Part shown: piece after piece, positions 41,776-50,401 of the stretch
Layout: each line of letters starts with the position of its first letter
Numbering within the stretch: position 1 is the first letter of the stretch
Source: Clostridiales bacterium
GTDB lineage: Bacteria; Bacillota; Clostridia; Lachnospirales; Lachnospiraceae
Assembly (NCBI GenBank): GCA_018376135.1
Contig: JAHABX010000011.1
Coordinates: 1-64,000, forward strand
Length of the DNA stretch: 64,000 bases
Direction of reading: 5' to 3'
Translations under genes and position numbers: made by a program
Notes under the pieces: generated by a model
The model's database searches: none
What the model saw: the letters and a program-made list of their open reading frames with translations, nothing else
Told to the model about the DNA's origin: nothing

Positions 41776-42798
41776 CTATTTATGGAAAACATCATCCAAC
41801 TGATCCATCAAAGTCTTCAGCGTACTCATGACATTCTCATAATCCATTCGTTTGGGACCGATGATCCCCACCGTGCCCTGTAAGCCCTGCCCCAGATCAT
41901 AGGTCGCTGTCACAACGCTGCAGTCCTTCATGCTCTGTATGGGGGTCTCACTTCCGATATATACCTGTATTCCTTTTTCATCCTTATTCAGGGTCTCATG
42001 CACCAGCTCTGCCAGATTCTGCTTCTCCTCCAGCGTCTGGATCAGCTCACTCGCCTTTCCATTATCGCTGAGCTCCGGATAGCGGAAAATATTGGTTGCT
42101 CCGCCGGTATAGATCTCCATACCTTCATCTGAATGAATGGTCTCTGCCACCGCATCCACCACATCACTGATGATATTACTATGGATACCTGCCTGCTCTT
42201 TCATACTGGAAATCATCTGCAGATTAATTTCCGCGATCGTCTTTCCATTCAACATGGTATTCAGCAGAATATTCAGCTTCAGGATGCTCTCTGTATCCAG
42301 CTCCTCGCTGATCGGGATCAGCTTGTTCCGGATGATATTCCCCTCCGCCACAATCACTGCAAGTATCTGGTTCTCATCCACCTTGGAAAGCTGAATGAAC
42401 TTCAGCTTATTCTGATGGTACTGAGGCGCTGAGATCATGGTCGCATAATTGGTATTATTGGCAAGGACCTTTACCACCTGCTTTAATACCTGTTCCATCT
42501 TATCGGTACGCTGAATCATCAGCTCCTTCAGATCCGCGACCTCCCGCTCCTTCTCCTCCATCAGATAATCCACATACAGACGATATCCCTTGTCAGAAGG
42601 AATCCTGCCGGCAGATGTATGCGGCTGTACAATATAGCCCATCTCCTCCAGATCCGACATCTCATTACGGATCGTGGCAGAACTCAGCTTCAAATCTGAA
42701 TACTTGGAAATAGTTCTGGAACCAACCGGTTCCCCTGTCTCCATATAATTACGGATAATTGCATGAAGGATCCTGACCTTCCTGTCATCCAGCTCCAC
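41776..42798 (-). CDS. hrcA: Heat-inducible transcription repressor HrcA
   Basis: A 340-residue repressor that binds CIRCE. N-terminal winged helix (ELDDRKVRILHAIIRNYMETGEPVGSRTISK, then ATIRNEMSDLEEMGYI) and a GAF-like dimerisation core. The frame stays open upstream to a TTG inside the CIRCE element, which cannot be the start because the promoter lies just before it; a GTG with AAGGG 10 bases upstream gives the family-typical N-terminus and is preferred. Confidence 0.93.
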   Translation of the reverse strand: MELDDRKVRILHAIIRNYMETGEPVGSRTISKYSDLKLSSATIRNEMSDLEEMGYIVQPHTSAGRIPSDKGYRLYVDYLMEEKEREVADLKELMIQRTDKMEQVLKQVVKVLANNTNYATMISAPQYHQNKLKFIQLSKVDENQILAVIVAEGNIIRNKLIPISEELDTESILKLNILLNTMLNGKTIAEINLQMISSMKEQAGIHSNIISDVVDAVAETIHSDEGMEIYTGGATNIFRYPELSDNGKASELIQTLEEKQNLAELVHETLNKDEKGIQVYIGSETPIQSMKDCSVVTATYDLGQGLQGTVGIIGPKRMDYENVMSTLKTLMDQLDDVFHK

Positions 42799-42820
42799 GA
42801 TCTCACATCCCTTCTTCTTA

Positions 42821-42847
42821 TTAGCACTCAACTTATAAGAGTGCTAA
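42821..42847. promoter_or_regulatory. CIRCE operator
   Basis: TTAGCACTC-N9-GAGTGCTAA, a perfect match to the HrcA-binding consensus, 23 bases upstream of the hrcA start. Confidence 0.98.
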
Positions 42848-42861
42848 TATTTCTGTACATA

Positions 42862-42891
42862 AAGATAGCACCCCTGAGGGTGCTTTGTCAA
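42862..42891 (-). promoter_or_regulatory. Promoter of the hrcA operon with spacer dyad
   Basis: Minus-strand TTGACA (42886-42891) and TATCTT (42862-42867) are 18 bases apart. The spacer is filled by a perfect dyad GCACCC-tcag-GGGTGC, which is not part of the CIRCE system. CIRCE begins 15 bases downstream of the -10. Confidence 0.8.
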
Positions 42892-42915
42892 TACCTTTGT
42901 GAATATTTTTTACTA

Positions 42916-43095
42916 CAAGCCGGGCATAACTGTGAATATCCCATTCAGATGGGATGCTCGCATACCAGATGGACGGGATATTCACAGTTATATGCGGCGA
43001 CAGCCGCTAATCGAGATGTAGCGCAGCGTAATCGAGATGCCCGGCGACAGCCGCTAATCGAGATGTAGCGCAGCGCAATCGAGACGCCCGGCTTG
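42916..43095. repeat. 180-bp structured intergenic element with terminal inverted repeats
   Basis: Bounded by the 10-bp inverted repeats CAAGCCGGGC and GCCCGGCTTG. Inside: a 17-bp perfect inverted repeat ATAACTGTGAATATCCC (42926-42942, partner 42975-42991) with a smaller hairpin CCCAT-tcag-ATGGG at one arm, and two tandem 47-bp units (42995-43041 and 43042-43088) that differ at two bases and each start with the hairpin GCGGC-gaca-GCCGC-like segment. There is no significant open frame. It lies between the hrcA promoter and the 3' end of the TPR lipoprotein gene. It could be a non-autonomous mobile element (MITE/REP-like) or a folded RNA. Confidence 0.85.
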
Positions 43096-43099
43096 ATCC

Positions 43100-43951
43100 T
43101 TACCTGGACTTCAAAAATACATACTCCCGCGCTGCCGCCTCATCGTCCGGATAACTCTCCAGATAGCTCTCCATCTTCAGCTTCGCCGTCTCGAAATCCC
43201 CCTTCTTCTCATACACAACGATCTCATTTGCCAGAAGCTCCTGCATGCTTCCCCCGTCTCCTTTGGCGATTCCCGCCTGCAGAGTCTCCAGCGCCGCATC
43301 ATAGTCCTCCTGACGGATCTGCCAGTCCGCTACCTTTGCATAAGCAGACATCTGCTGCGGTTCTCCGTCCAGATAACTCTGATACAGAGTCACCGCATAG
43401 TCCTCGTTTCCCATCTGCCGGTAAAGCTCTGCCTGCCAGTAGAGCGCCTCTGTCTCTCCTTCATCCGCCGCAATCTCCAGATACTCCTTTGCCTTTGGAT
43501 AGTCCTCCATATAATAGGAAAGTCTGCCCAGCATAATCAGGTCCTTCTCAGACGTCCGGTCGATCGCCGCCTTAAAATCCTCATTCGCCTTCTCCACATT
43601 TCCGTCAGCCCGGTACAAAAGCCCGCGGGTCAGATAAAGCTCCGCGCTCTTCTTCAGATCCAGCACCGCACTGCACGTATCGATCGCCTTCTGAGTCTCT
43701 CCCATGTGATACTGTGCAGACGCCTTATATGCCGCAATATCCAGCTCCAGAGCCCCCACATGCATTCCTGCCAGCCCCAGAGCTTCATTATAGGCAGACA
43801 CCGCAGCTTCATACTCGCCTGCGGCTGCCTGCTCCATTCCCTGGCTTCTCAGGGCAAGCTGCTCCTTTTCGGTCTCTGCACTCTTCCCGCAGCCGGTCAG
43901 CGCAGCCGCACACAGCCCGGTCAGAATGATTCTGCATATTTTTCTTCTCAT
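43100..43951 (-). CDS. TPR-repeat lipoprotein
   Basis: A 283-residue lipoprotein: signal peptide ending LTGC (C21), then about six tetratricopeptide-like helical pairs (for example AAAGEYEAAVSAYNEALGLAG, MGNEDYAVTLYQSYLDGEP, QEDYDAALETLQAGIAKGD). TPR arrays bind other proteins; no catalytic motif. The start overlaps the glycosyltransferase stop by 4 bases (ATGA), so the two are coupled. Confidence 0.88.
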   Translation of the reverse strand: MRRKICRIILTGLCAAALTGCGKSAETEKEQLALRSQGMEQAAAGEYEAAVSAYNEALGLAGMHVGALELDIAAYKASAQYHMGETQKAIDTCSAVLDLKKSAELYLTRGLLYRADGNVEKANEDFKAAIDRTSEKDLIMLGRLSYYMEDYPKAKEYLEIAADEGETEALYWQAELYRQMGNEDYAVTLYQSYLDGEPQQMSAYAKVADWQIRQEDYDAALETLQAGIAKGDGGSMQELLANEIVVYEKKGDFETAKLKMESYLESYPDDEAAAREYVFLKSR

Positions 43952-44871
43952 CCTCTATCCCCCTGCCAAAATGTCCGATTCATGGTGCACCACAGGATCA
44001 GCTTGCGGGGAAGCTTCTCATAACGCTGCCCCAGCTTATATCCCAGAAGCTTTCCGGCACTCTGCGTCACCACCTGCAGGATCAGCCATGGTTTCCTTAT
44101 CCTCAGACAATATGCCATACTCCGCTTTACCAGCCGGATCCCCTCAGATTCCGAACGAATACCGCCAAAAATCTCCGGATGCATGGTCTGGGAAACCGCA
44201 AGATCAAAATTCCGGTGAAACTGCTGCACGGCACTGTAGTTATGGGAATGCACTACCTTCGCCTCCGCACAGTAAGCGATCCTTCCTCCATGGCGGATCA
44301 GCTTCCCTGCATAGATCATATCCTCATTAAAAATTGTCCTGGTTACAAAACCTCCCAGCTCCAGATACTTATCCTTCCTCCATGCCGCGCATACGTTGGA
44401 ACAGAAAAAGGTCTTGATCCCCAGCTCCGGCAGATCCTCAGCCCCTTTGATCCTGCTCTCTTCCGGATAATTGAAGCTTCTGGTATACTTCTCCACCTCT
44501 CTGCAGTCATCTGCAGGAAGCTGTCTTGCATACGCTGCCCATACCCGCTGATCCGCAAAAGGCTTCAAAAGCTCCTCTACCAGATGCGCATCTGCAGGAA
44601 GTGCATCCTGCGTCATACAGATCACCACATCTGCCGAAGCCAAACGCATTCCTCTGTCTCTGGTGCCCCCATGATCAAACTCTGCTTTGGACAGGTGGTG
44701 CACTTCCACATTCTCATATTCCTCTGTCAGCCCACCGGGAAAACAGGATTCCTCCGTGTTCATCAGAATGATCCTGTTTACCGGACTGCTCTGCGTACAC
44801 AGCTTATCCAGAAGCATTTTTAATTGTTTTCCCGGACGGTACACGGGAATCAGAACATCTGCCGACAACAT
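43948..44871 (-). CDS. Family-2 glycosyltransferase, rhamnosyltransferase-like
   Basis: A 307-residue GT-A fold enzyme. N-terminal ADVLIPVYRPGKQL, the central VICMTQDALPAD where TQDA stands in for the DXD metal motif (as in RgpB/RfbF-type rhamnosyltransferases), FNEDMIYAGKLIRHG and the acceptor-region AKVVHSHNYS. Probably adds L-rhamnose or another sugar to a surface polysaccharide precursor in the cytoplasm. Begins 12 bases after glmS on the same strand; AGGAG 9 bases upstream. Confidence 0.86.
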   Translation of the reverse strand: MLSADVLIPVYRPGKQLKMLLDKLCTQSSPVNRIILMNTEESCFPGGLTEEYENVEVHHLSKAEFDHGGTRDRGMRLASADVVICMTQDALPADAHLVEELLKPFADQRVWAAYARQLPADDCREVEKYTRSFNYPEESRIKGAEDLPELGIKTFFCSNVCAAWRKDKYLELGGFVTRTIFNEDMIYAGKLIRHGGRIAYCAEAKVVHSHNYSAVQQFHRNFDLAVSQTMHPEIFGGIRSESEGIRLVKRSMAYCLRIRKPWLILQVVTQSAGKLLGYKLGQRYEKLPRKLILWCTMNRTFWQGDRG

Positions 44872-44883
44872 TCTTCGTCTCTC

Positions 44884-46713
44884 CTACTCTACTGTAACCG
44901 ATTTTGCCAGATTTCTCGGCTTATCCACATCACAGCCTCTGGCGATCGCCACATAATAACTGAATATCTGAAGCGGAATCACCGCCAGTGAATTCGTAAA
45001 ATACGGATTTGTCCTCGGTACGTAGATCACATAATCCGAAGCCTTTTCCACTTCTGTATTTCCCACGTTGGTGACCGCAAGGACAAACGCCCCTCTGGTC
45101 TGCACTTCTACAATATTGCTGATCATCTTCTTATACAGCTCCTCCTGGGTCAGGATCGCCGTCACCAGCGTTCCCTCTTCAATCAGAGAAATGGTGCCGT
45201 GCTTTAACTCTCCTGCTGCATATGCCTCCGAATGAATATAGGAGATTTCCTTCAGCTTCAGAGATCCCTCCAGAGAAATCGCATAGTCAATGCCTCTTCC
45301 AATGAAGAAAATGTCCCTTGCTCCCACATACCTGTTGGCAAATCTCTGTATCCGTTCCTTATTGGCGAGCAGCAGCTCAATCTGCTCCGGAAGACGCTTG
45401 AGATCCTTGATCAGCCCCTGCATTGCCTCTTCCGTCACCTTGCCCCGCGCCTGCCCAAACTTCATGGCAAGCAGATAGAAGGCGATCAGCTGGGTGCTGT
45501 ATGCCTTTGTGGTAGCGACCGCGATTTCCGGTCCTGCCCAGGTATACATCACATGATCCGCTTCTCTTGCAATAGAACTGCCGACCACATTGACGATACC
45601 AAGCACCGTAACGCCCGGATGGCTCTTTGCCTCCCGGAGTGCTGCCAGAGAATCCGCTGTCTCACCGGACTGACTGACCACGATCACCAGCGTATCCTCC
45701 TCCAGGATCGGATTGCGGTAACGGAACTCGCTTGCCAGATCCACCTCCACTGGAATACGTGCCAAACCTTCAAATACATACTTTGCAGTCACACCCGTAT
45801 GATATGCAGAACCGCAGGCCACAATATTGATTTTCCTGATCCGTGCAAGCTCCTCATCATCCATTCCCAGCTCTTCGATAACGATCTTCCCATCCTTGAT
45901 ACGGGGATTCAGAGTATCTCTTACCGCCTTGGGCTGCTCGTTGATCTCCTTCAGCATAAAATGTTCATAGCCGCCCTTTTCCGCCGCATTCACATCCCAC
46001 TCGATCCGGGTGGATTCCTTCTTCAGTTCTTCCTTATCAATATTATAGAAAGCAATGCTGTCTTTCGTCAACCGTGCAATTTCTTCATTTTGAATAAAAT
46101 ACACATCTCTGGTATATTTCAGGACCGCAGGCACATCAGATGCAATGATGCTCCCGTGCTCACACCTGCCTACGATCAGCGGGCTGTCCTTACGTACGGA
46201 ATATATTTCATCCGGATGCTCTTTGAACATGATTCCCAGGGCGTAGGATCCCTCCACACGCTGCATGACTTTAATGACCGCCTCCAGAGGATCCCCTTTA
46301 TAGTAATAATCCAGCAGATGAGCCACAACCTCCGTATCCGTCTGAGAGACCAGCTGATATCCTCTGCTTTCCAAAAGCTTCCGCAGCTTCAGGTAATTTT
46401 CTATGATTCCATTATGTACAACTACGATCGATTCATCCTTATTAAAATGCGGATGTGCATTGGTATCACTTGGAGCTCCGTGCGTTGCCCAGCGGGTATG
46501 TCCGATTCCCATATGCCCCGGAAGCATGGCACCTCCATGGGACATTTCATGCAGTACCTTCAGTCTGCCCGTTGCCTTCATGACCTGAATGATCTCGCCA
46601 TTATAGACTGCCATCCCCGCAGAATCATATCCCCGGTACTCCAGTTTCTCCAGCCCGTCCAGAAGGATCGGAGCCGCCTCTTCCATTCCAATATATCCAA
46701 CTATTCCACACAT
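44884..46713 (-). CDS. glmS: Glutamine-fructose-6-phosphate aminotransferase (isomerising)
   Basis: A 609-residue enzyme making glucosamine 6-phosphate, the entry to amino-sugar and wall synthesis. N-terminal nucleophile C2 in MCGIVGYIG (Ntn glutaminase), HTRWATHG; C-terminal SIS isomerase domains (CGSAYHTG, VSQSGETADS, SLAVIPLQ) and the conserved DKPRNLAKSVTVE tail. AAGGAGG ribosome site. No glmS ribozyme was seen in the leader. Confidence 0.97.
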   Translation of the reverse strand: MCGIVGYIGMEEAAPILLDGLEKLEYRGYDSAGMAVYNGEIIQVMKATGRLKVLHEMSHGGAMLPGHMGIGHTRWATHGAPSDTNAHPHFNKDESIVVVHNGIIENYLKLRKLLESRGYQLVSQTDTEVVAHLLDYYYKGDPLEAVIKVMQRVEGSYALGIMFKEHPDEIYSVRKDSPLIVGRCEHGSIIASDVPAVLKYTRDVYFIQNEEIARLTKDSIAFYNIDKEELKKESTRIEWDVNAAEKGGYEHFMLKEINEQPKAVRDTLNPRIKDGKIVIEELGMDDEELARIRKINIVACGSAYHTGVTAKYVFEGLARIPVEVDLASEFRYRNPILEEDTLVIVVSQSGETADSLAALREAKSHPGVTVLGIVNVVGSSIAREADHVMYTWAGPEIAVATTKAYSTQLIAFYLLAMKFGQARGKVTEEAMQGLIKDLKRLPEQIELLLANKERIQRFANRYVGARDIFFIGRGIDYAISLEGSLKLKEISYIHSEAYAAGELKHGTISLIEEGTLVTAILTQEELYKKMISNIVEVQTRGAFVLAVTNVGNTEVEKASDYVIYVPRTNPYFTNSLAVIPLQIFSYYVAIARGCDVDKPRNLAKSVTVE

Positions 46714-46748
46714 ACATATTCCTCCTTGGGAAGTTTTATATAAACAAA

Positions 46749-46773
46749 GCGAGGAAAGTCATCGCCTCCTCGC
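46749..46773 (-). terminator. Terminator-like hairpin between LCP gene and glmS
   Basis: On the minus strand GCGAGGA-11 bases-TCCTCGC is followed by TTTGTTTATAT. It lies some 60 bases after the LCP-family stop and 40 bases before glmS, so it probably ends the upstream transcript while glmS has its own promoter or takes read-through. Confidence 0.6.
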
Positions 46774-46828
46774 CCTGTAAATATCTCATGAACACCGTCC
46801 ATGTCCGGCATATGCCGTCTATATGCTC

Positions 46829-47959
46829 TTAGTATCCAGTATCCGAACTGATCTTATCGGAGATTTTCTGCACCTCATCAGATGGTGTATAATCGTAATT
46901 CTCGAACAGATACTCATGAAGCTGCTTTACGTTGGCAGCCAGGTTCACCGGAATCACACAGGAACCCTTTCCGCTGACAACACCTGACTCCTTATCAAAC
47001 GGGAATCCGGCTGTATCCACAATATTATAGCTGATCATCTCCGGTGCAAGAGCCAGAAGCTGATCATTTGTGTAGTTTGTTGCGATCATCGGGAATACTG
47101 CGTTGATGATCTCGTTGATCTGGGTCAGATCAGCCTTCTTGGCAGTATTTACGATCTCCATGATCACTTCTCTCTGACGCTCGGTTCTCTTGAAGTCATC
47201 TCCGGCCGTATAACGGATACGGCAGTAAGAAGTTGCCTGTACGCCATCCAGCTTCTGAAGGCCCGGCTTGGTCAGCTTCTGAGTCTTCACACCTGTCACC
47301 TCGGAAGTCTCCACCGTATAGTTGTTCAGGTGCTCAAGCTCCACCTCGTCCACATCAATATTGATGCCGCCGAGAAGATCTACCGTCTGCGTCAGTGCCG
47401 CAAAGTCCACCGTCACATAATATTCAATATCCAGATCCAGATTCTTATTCAGCATACTGATCGCCTGCTGAGGACCGCCTGCCGAGTAAGCTCCGTTACA
47501 TTTGTTGTACTTTCCATTGGTAAGGTCAAGATACGTATCACGATAAACGGATACCAGTCTCACCTCTTTGGTATCATTGTTGATGCTGGCAATGATCATC
47601 GTGTCACTGCGGTTTCCTTTACCAAGCTGTCCTGCCTTTCTTGTATCGATACCGAACAGGGCAACATTCAGATAACCGGACATGGTCTCCTTTGTCACTT
47701 CAGACATCTCATTGACTTCAATCTCCTCCGGCACCAGCTTCGGCTTCTGGATCTTGTCAAGCTGGCTTACCACATAGAAGCCTATCACCAGAACCAGCAG
47801 AAGCAGTATCTCGATACCGAAGATCATCATTCGTTTCTTTTTCCTGGCAGTCTTCTTTTTAGAGGTTCCTTTCCGTCTGGAAGAAGGGGCATTCCCGGAA
47901 GCGCTTTTGGAAGAAGCACTCTTTTTCGAGCTTGTTTTTTTCAAAGTTTCTTTTGCCAT
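46829..47959 (-). CDS. LytR-CpsA-Psr (LCP) family wall-polymer ligase
   Basis: A 376-residue membrane enzyme that attaches polyprenyl-linked glycopolymers to peptidoglycan (or, in some cases, regulates them). A basic, Ser/Lys-rich cytoplasmic tail to about residue 45, one membrane helix (MMIFGIEILLLLVLVIGFYVV), then the LCP domain with NVALFGIDTRKAGQLGKGNRSDTM and the arginine-rich YRDTYLD / CRIRYTAGDDFKRTERQRE segments that bind the pyrophosphate. Confidence 0.92.
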   Translation of the reverse strand: MAKETLKKTSSKKSASSKSASGNAPSSRRKGTSKKKTARKKKRMMIFGIEILLLLVLVIGFYVVSQLDKIQKPKLVPEEIEVNEMSEVTKETMSGYLNVALFGIDTRKAGQLGKGNRSDTMIIASINNDTKEVRLVSVYRDTYLDLTNGKYNKCNGAYSAGGPQQAISMLNKNLDLDIEYYVTVDFAALTQTVDLLGGINIDVDEVELEHLNNYTVETSEVTGVKTQKLTKPGLQKLDGVQATSYCRIRYTAGDDFKRTERQREVIMEIVNTAKKADLTQINEIINAVFPMIATNYTNDQLLALAPEMISYNIVDTAGFPFDKESGVVSGKGSCVIPVNLAANVKQLHEYLFENYDYTPSDEVQKISDKISSDTGY

Positions 47960-47980
47960 AATTCATCCTTTCTACGCCTG

Positions 47981-49390
47981 TCAATAAGCATTCTTATTCA
48001 CAAAACCCTTGAAGAACGTCAGGAACAGAATCTTAATATCCAGCCCTATCGTCCAGTTTTCAATATAGTACAGGTCGTATTCAATACGTTTTTTGATTGA
48101 TGTATCTCCCCGGTAACCGTTCACCTGCGCCCAGCCTGTCAGTCCCGGACGGACCTGGTGCTTTACCATGTAACGCGGAATCTCCTCACGGAACTTTTCC
48201 ACGAAGAAGGGCCGCTCCGGTCTGGGTCCCACCAGGCTCATATCACCCTTCAGGATATTGAACAGCTGCGGCAGCTCATCGATGCTGGTCTTCCGGATCA
48301 CTTTCCCCACGCCGGTGACACGGGGATCGTTCCGGACAGTCCATGCCTTCTTCTCGCTTCGGGCAGACTGTACTTCCATGGAACGGAACTTATACATCTG
48401 AAATGTCTGGTTATGGAGCCCCACACGCTCCTGTTTATATATCAACGGCCCCTTGGAGGTTGTCTTTACCAGGACAGCCGTAACCAGCATGATCGGTGAA
48501 AAAATAATGATTGCAACCACTGCGCCAAAAATATCCATCGCCCGCTTACAGATCATGTTAAAGGTATTCGTAAGAGGCACATGCCGGATATTGACCACAG
48601 GAAGTCCCAGAAGATCCTCTGTATACGGTCTTGTGGGGATAATATCATTATAATCCGGAACGAATTTTGTATGCACACCGGATTTTTCACAGATAGCAAC
48701 AATTCTCTTTAATTTATAATATTCCTGCAGTCCGAGCGTCAGCGCGATCTCGTCCAGCCGGTTATTATCCAATATATTTTCCAGTTCATCGGTCGTGCCC
48801 AGAACGGCAACGCCCTTGTACATATAACCGATTTCCTTATTATCATCCAGGATGCCTCTGACCTTGTAGCCCCACTGAGGATTCGCCTTTATACGGTCAA
48901 TGAACGCTTCCGCCGCACTGCTGTAGCCCACAAAAATAACGTGGCGCAGATTAAAGCCCTTCTTGCGCATCTTCCGAAGCGCCAGACGGATCAGATTGCG
49001 GACACCGGTTTCCATGCAGATGTTGATGATGTAAAAATAGAACAGCATCGTTCTGGAATAATGGTTCGCATAGGCATTATAGTCACGGAGCAGGAAAAAA
49101 ACGCCCATGACGATCAACAGTCCGAAACTGTTTGCCTTAATAATATTGCTGCCCTCCAGCCTCCTGCCCTGTACCCGCTTTGCCGTATACAGGTTAAATG
49201 CAAGATAGAGCGTCAGATACAGCGGTACAATGAGTACAAGCGTCAGACAGTACTGTCCCAGAGTCAGACCTCTGTCATCATTCAGTATGATGAACTTATA
49301 TACCCACGCTAACAGATATGATATACAAATGACGACGGCATCCACCACCACATGCAGGCGGTTAAAATACCGTTGATTATCCTTAATCAA
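47981..49390 (-). CDS. Polyprenyl-phosphate sugar-1-phosphate transferase (WbaP/EPS-type)
   Basis: A 469-residue integral membrane enzyme that starts a polysaccharide chain by moving a sugar-1-phosphate to undecaprenyl phosphate. N-terminal four to five helices, a central CoA-binding-like soluble domain (RHVIFVGYSSAAEAFIDRI), then the catalytic C-terminal domain: helix AMDIFGAVVAIIIFSPIM, YKQERVG, KFRSM, the DELPQL(F)NILKGDMSLVGPRPERP signature and PGLTGWAQVNGYRG. The start codon is apparently TTG, closely behind GAGGG, and matches family N-termini. Confidence 0.92.
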   Translation of the reverse strand: MIKDNQRYFNRLHVVVDAVVICISYLLAWVYKFIILNDDRGLTLGQYCLTLVLIVPLYLTLYLAFNLYTAKRVQGRRLEGSNIIKANSFGLLIVMGVFFLLRDYNAYANHYSRTMLFYFYIINICMETGVRNLIRLALRKMRKKGFNLRHVIFVGYSSAAEAFIDRIKANPQWGYKVRGILDDNKEIGYMYKGVAVLGTTDELENILDNNRLDEIALTLGLQEYYKLKRIVAICEKSGVHTKFVPDYNDIIPTRPYTEDLLGLPVVNIRHVPLTNTFNMICKRAMDIFGAVVAIIIFSPIMLVTAVLVKTTSKGPLIYKQERVGLHNQTFQMYKFRSMEVQSARSEKKAWTVRNDPRVTGVGKVIRKTSIDELPQLFNILKGDMSLVGPRPERPFFVEKFREEIPRYMVKHQVRPGLTGWAQVNGYRGDTSIKKRIEYDLYYIENWTIGLDIKILFLTFFKGFVNKNAY

Positions 49391-49423
49391 AATCCCTCAC
49401 CTGTTTTCCTCCTGCCGTTATGA

Positions 49424-50383
49424 TCAACATACAAAAAGCAGAATGTTTTTCCAAAGCTCCAGTTGGATCTTCAAGTAATTGGTAAGATGCTTCATGCGGA
49501 ACCGGATCTTCCGTTCCGGATTGCTCCGGCACAGCTTCAGTCCCCTTTTCAGTCCTTCCCGGTAGTCCTTTCCAAGTCCCTTTCTTACAAAAAACAGATA
49601 TTTTATGAAAAATCCCGCCAGCAACAAAGGTGCATTCAGCAGAATCTGTAAAAAAGGCATATTTTTATAAATCAGATAGACATTGTTTCCCGCCGAGTGG
49701 ATCACTTTAAAATGATTGTAACGGGAACCGCTGGTCCCACTTCCCATATGGTACACCACCGCTTCGGGCACATACCAGTGGCAGTAGCCGAAAATATTGG
49801 CTCTGTAGGACAGATCCATATCCTCCAGATAGGCAAAATGAGCTTCATCAAAGCCTCCCAGCTCCTCTACCAGCTGTCTGCGGTAGATGGCTGCGCCTCC
49901 GCAGGACGAAAATATCTTCTGTCCCACAGAATATCCGGCTTCCGGTTTCCCTTTGCCTCTTGCGATCCCCCAGCCCAGCGCACAGTAAAAATCACCTGCA
50001 TTGTCCAGGATCGTCCGATCCTGATACTGGAGCATCTTTGCCGAGCAGGAAAATCTCCTGTCATCTGCCCGGATCGCTTCCAGAAGCCTTGCGGAAAAAT
50101 CCGGACAGACCTCTGTATCATTATTCAAAAGTATGACATACGGACTTTCCGCCCGTCTGATTCCTTCGTTTACTGCTCTGCAGAAGCCATAATTCTGCTC
50201 GAGACAGACCAGTATACATTCTGGATAATGCTCTTTGATGAACTCCCGGCTCCCATCGGAAGACCCGTTGTCCACCACTACGATCTCGGCAGAAACTTCT
50301 TCCTGCCTCGATACCGAACGCAGGCAGGCATCCAGAAATGAAATTCCATTGTAATTCGGAATTACAATCGTTACGTCTGACAT
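49424..50383 (-). CDS. Family-2 glycosyltransferase
   Basis: A 319-residue GT-A glycosyltransferase. VTIVIPNYNGISFLDACLRSV, VVVDNGSSDGS, the metal motif LLNNDTEV (NDT as DXD), FLEDMDLSYRA acceptor motif and an amphipathic/hydrophobic C-terminal segment that may bind the membrane. Resembles rhamnosyl-/galactosyltransferases of surface polysaccharide clusters. Follows the larger GT2 by 18 bases. Confidence 0.9.
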   Translation of the reverse strand: MSDVTIVIPNYNGISFLDACLRSVSRQEEVSAEIVVVDNGSSDGSREFIKEHYPECILVCLEQNYGFCRAVNEGIRRAESPYVILLNNDTEVCPDFSARLLEAIRADDRRFSCSAKMLQYQDRTILDNAGDFYCALGWGIARGKGKPEAGYSVGQKIFSSCGGAAIYRRQLVEELGGFDEAHFAYLEDMDLSYRANIFGYCHWYVPEAVVYHMGSGTSGSRYNHFKVIHSAGNNVYLIYKNMPFLQILLNAPLLLAGFFIKYLFFVRKGLGKDYREGLKRGLKLCRSNPERKIRFRMKHLTNYLKIQLELWKNILLFVC

Positions 50384-50401
50384 GCGTCATCCTCTCTCTT
50401 A

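Noticed and set aside
42799..42831. TTG start of hrcA inside CIRCE
   Set aside because: It would put the operator inside the coding region with no ribosome site; the downstream GTG has AAGGG at suitable spacing and gives the usual N-terminus.
42995..43088. CRISPR array at the tandem 47-bp units
   Set aside because: The units are directly adjacent and nearly identical with no unique spacers, and no cas genes are near.
46714..46828. glmS ribozyme upstream of glmS
   Set aside because: The leader is short and lacks the conserved ribozyme core; only a terminator-like hairpin and a CGGCATATGCCG palindrome are seen.
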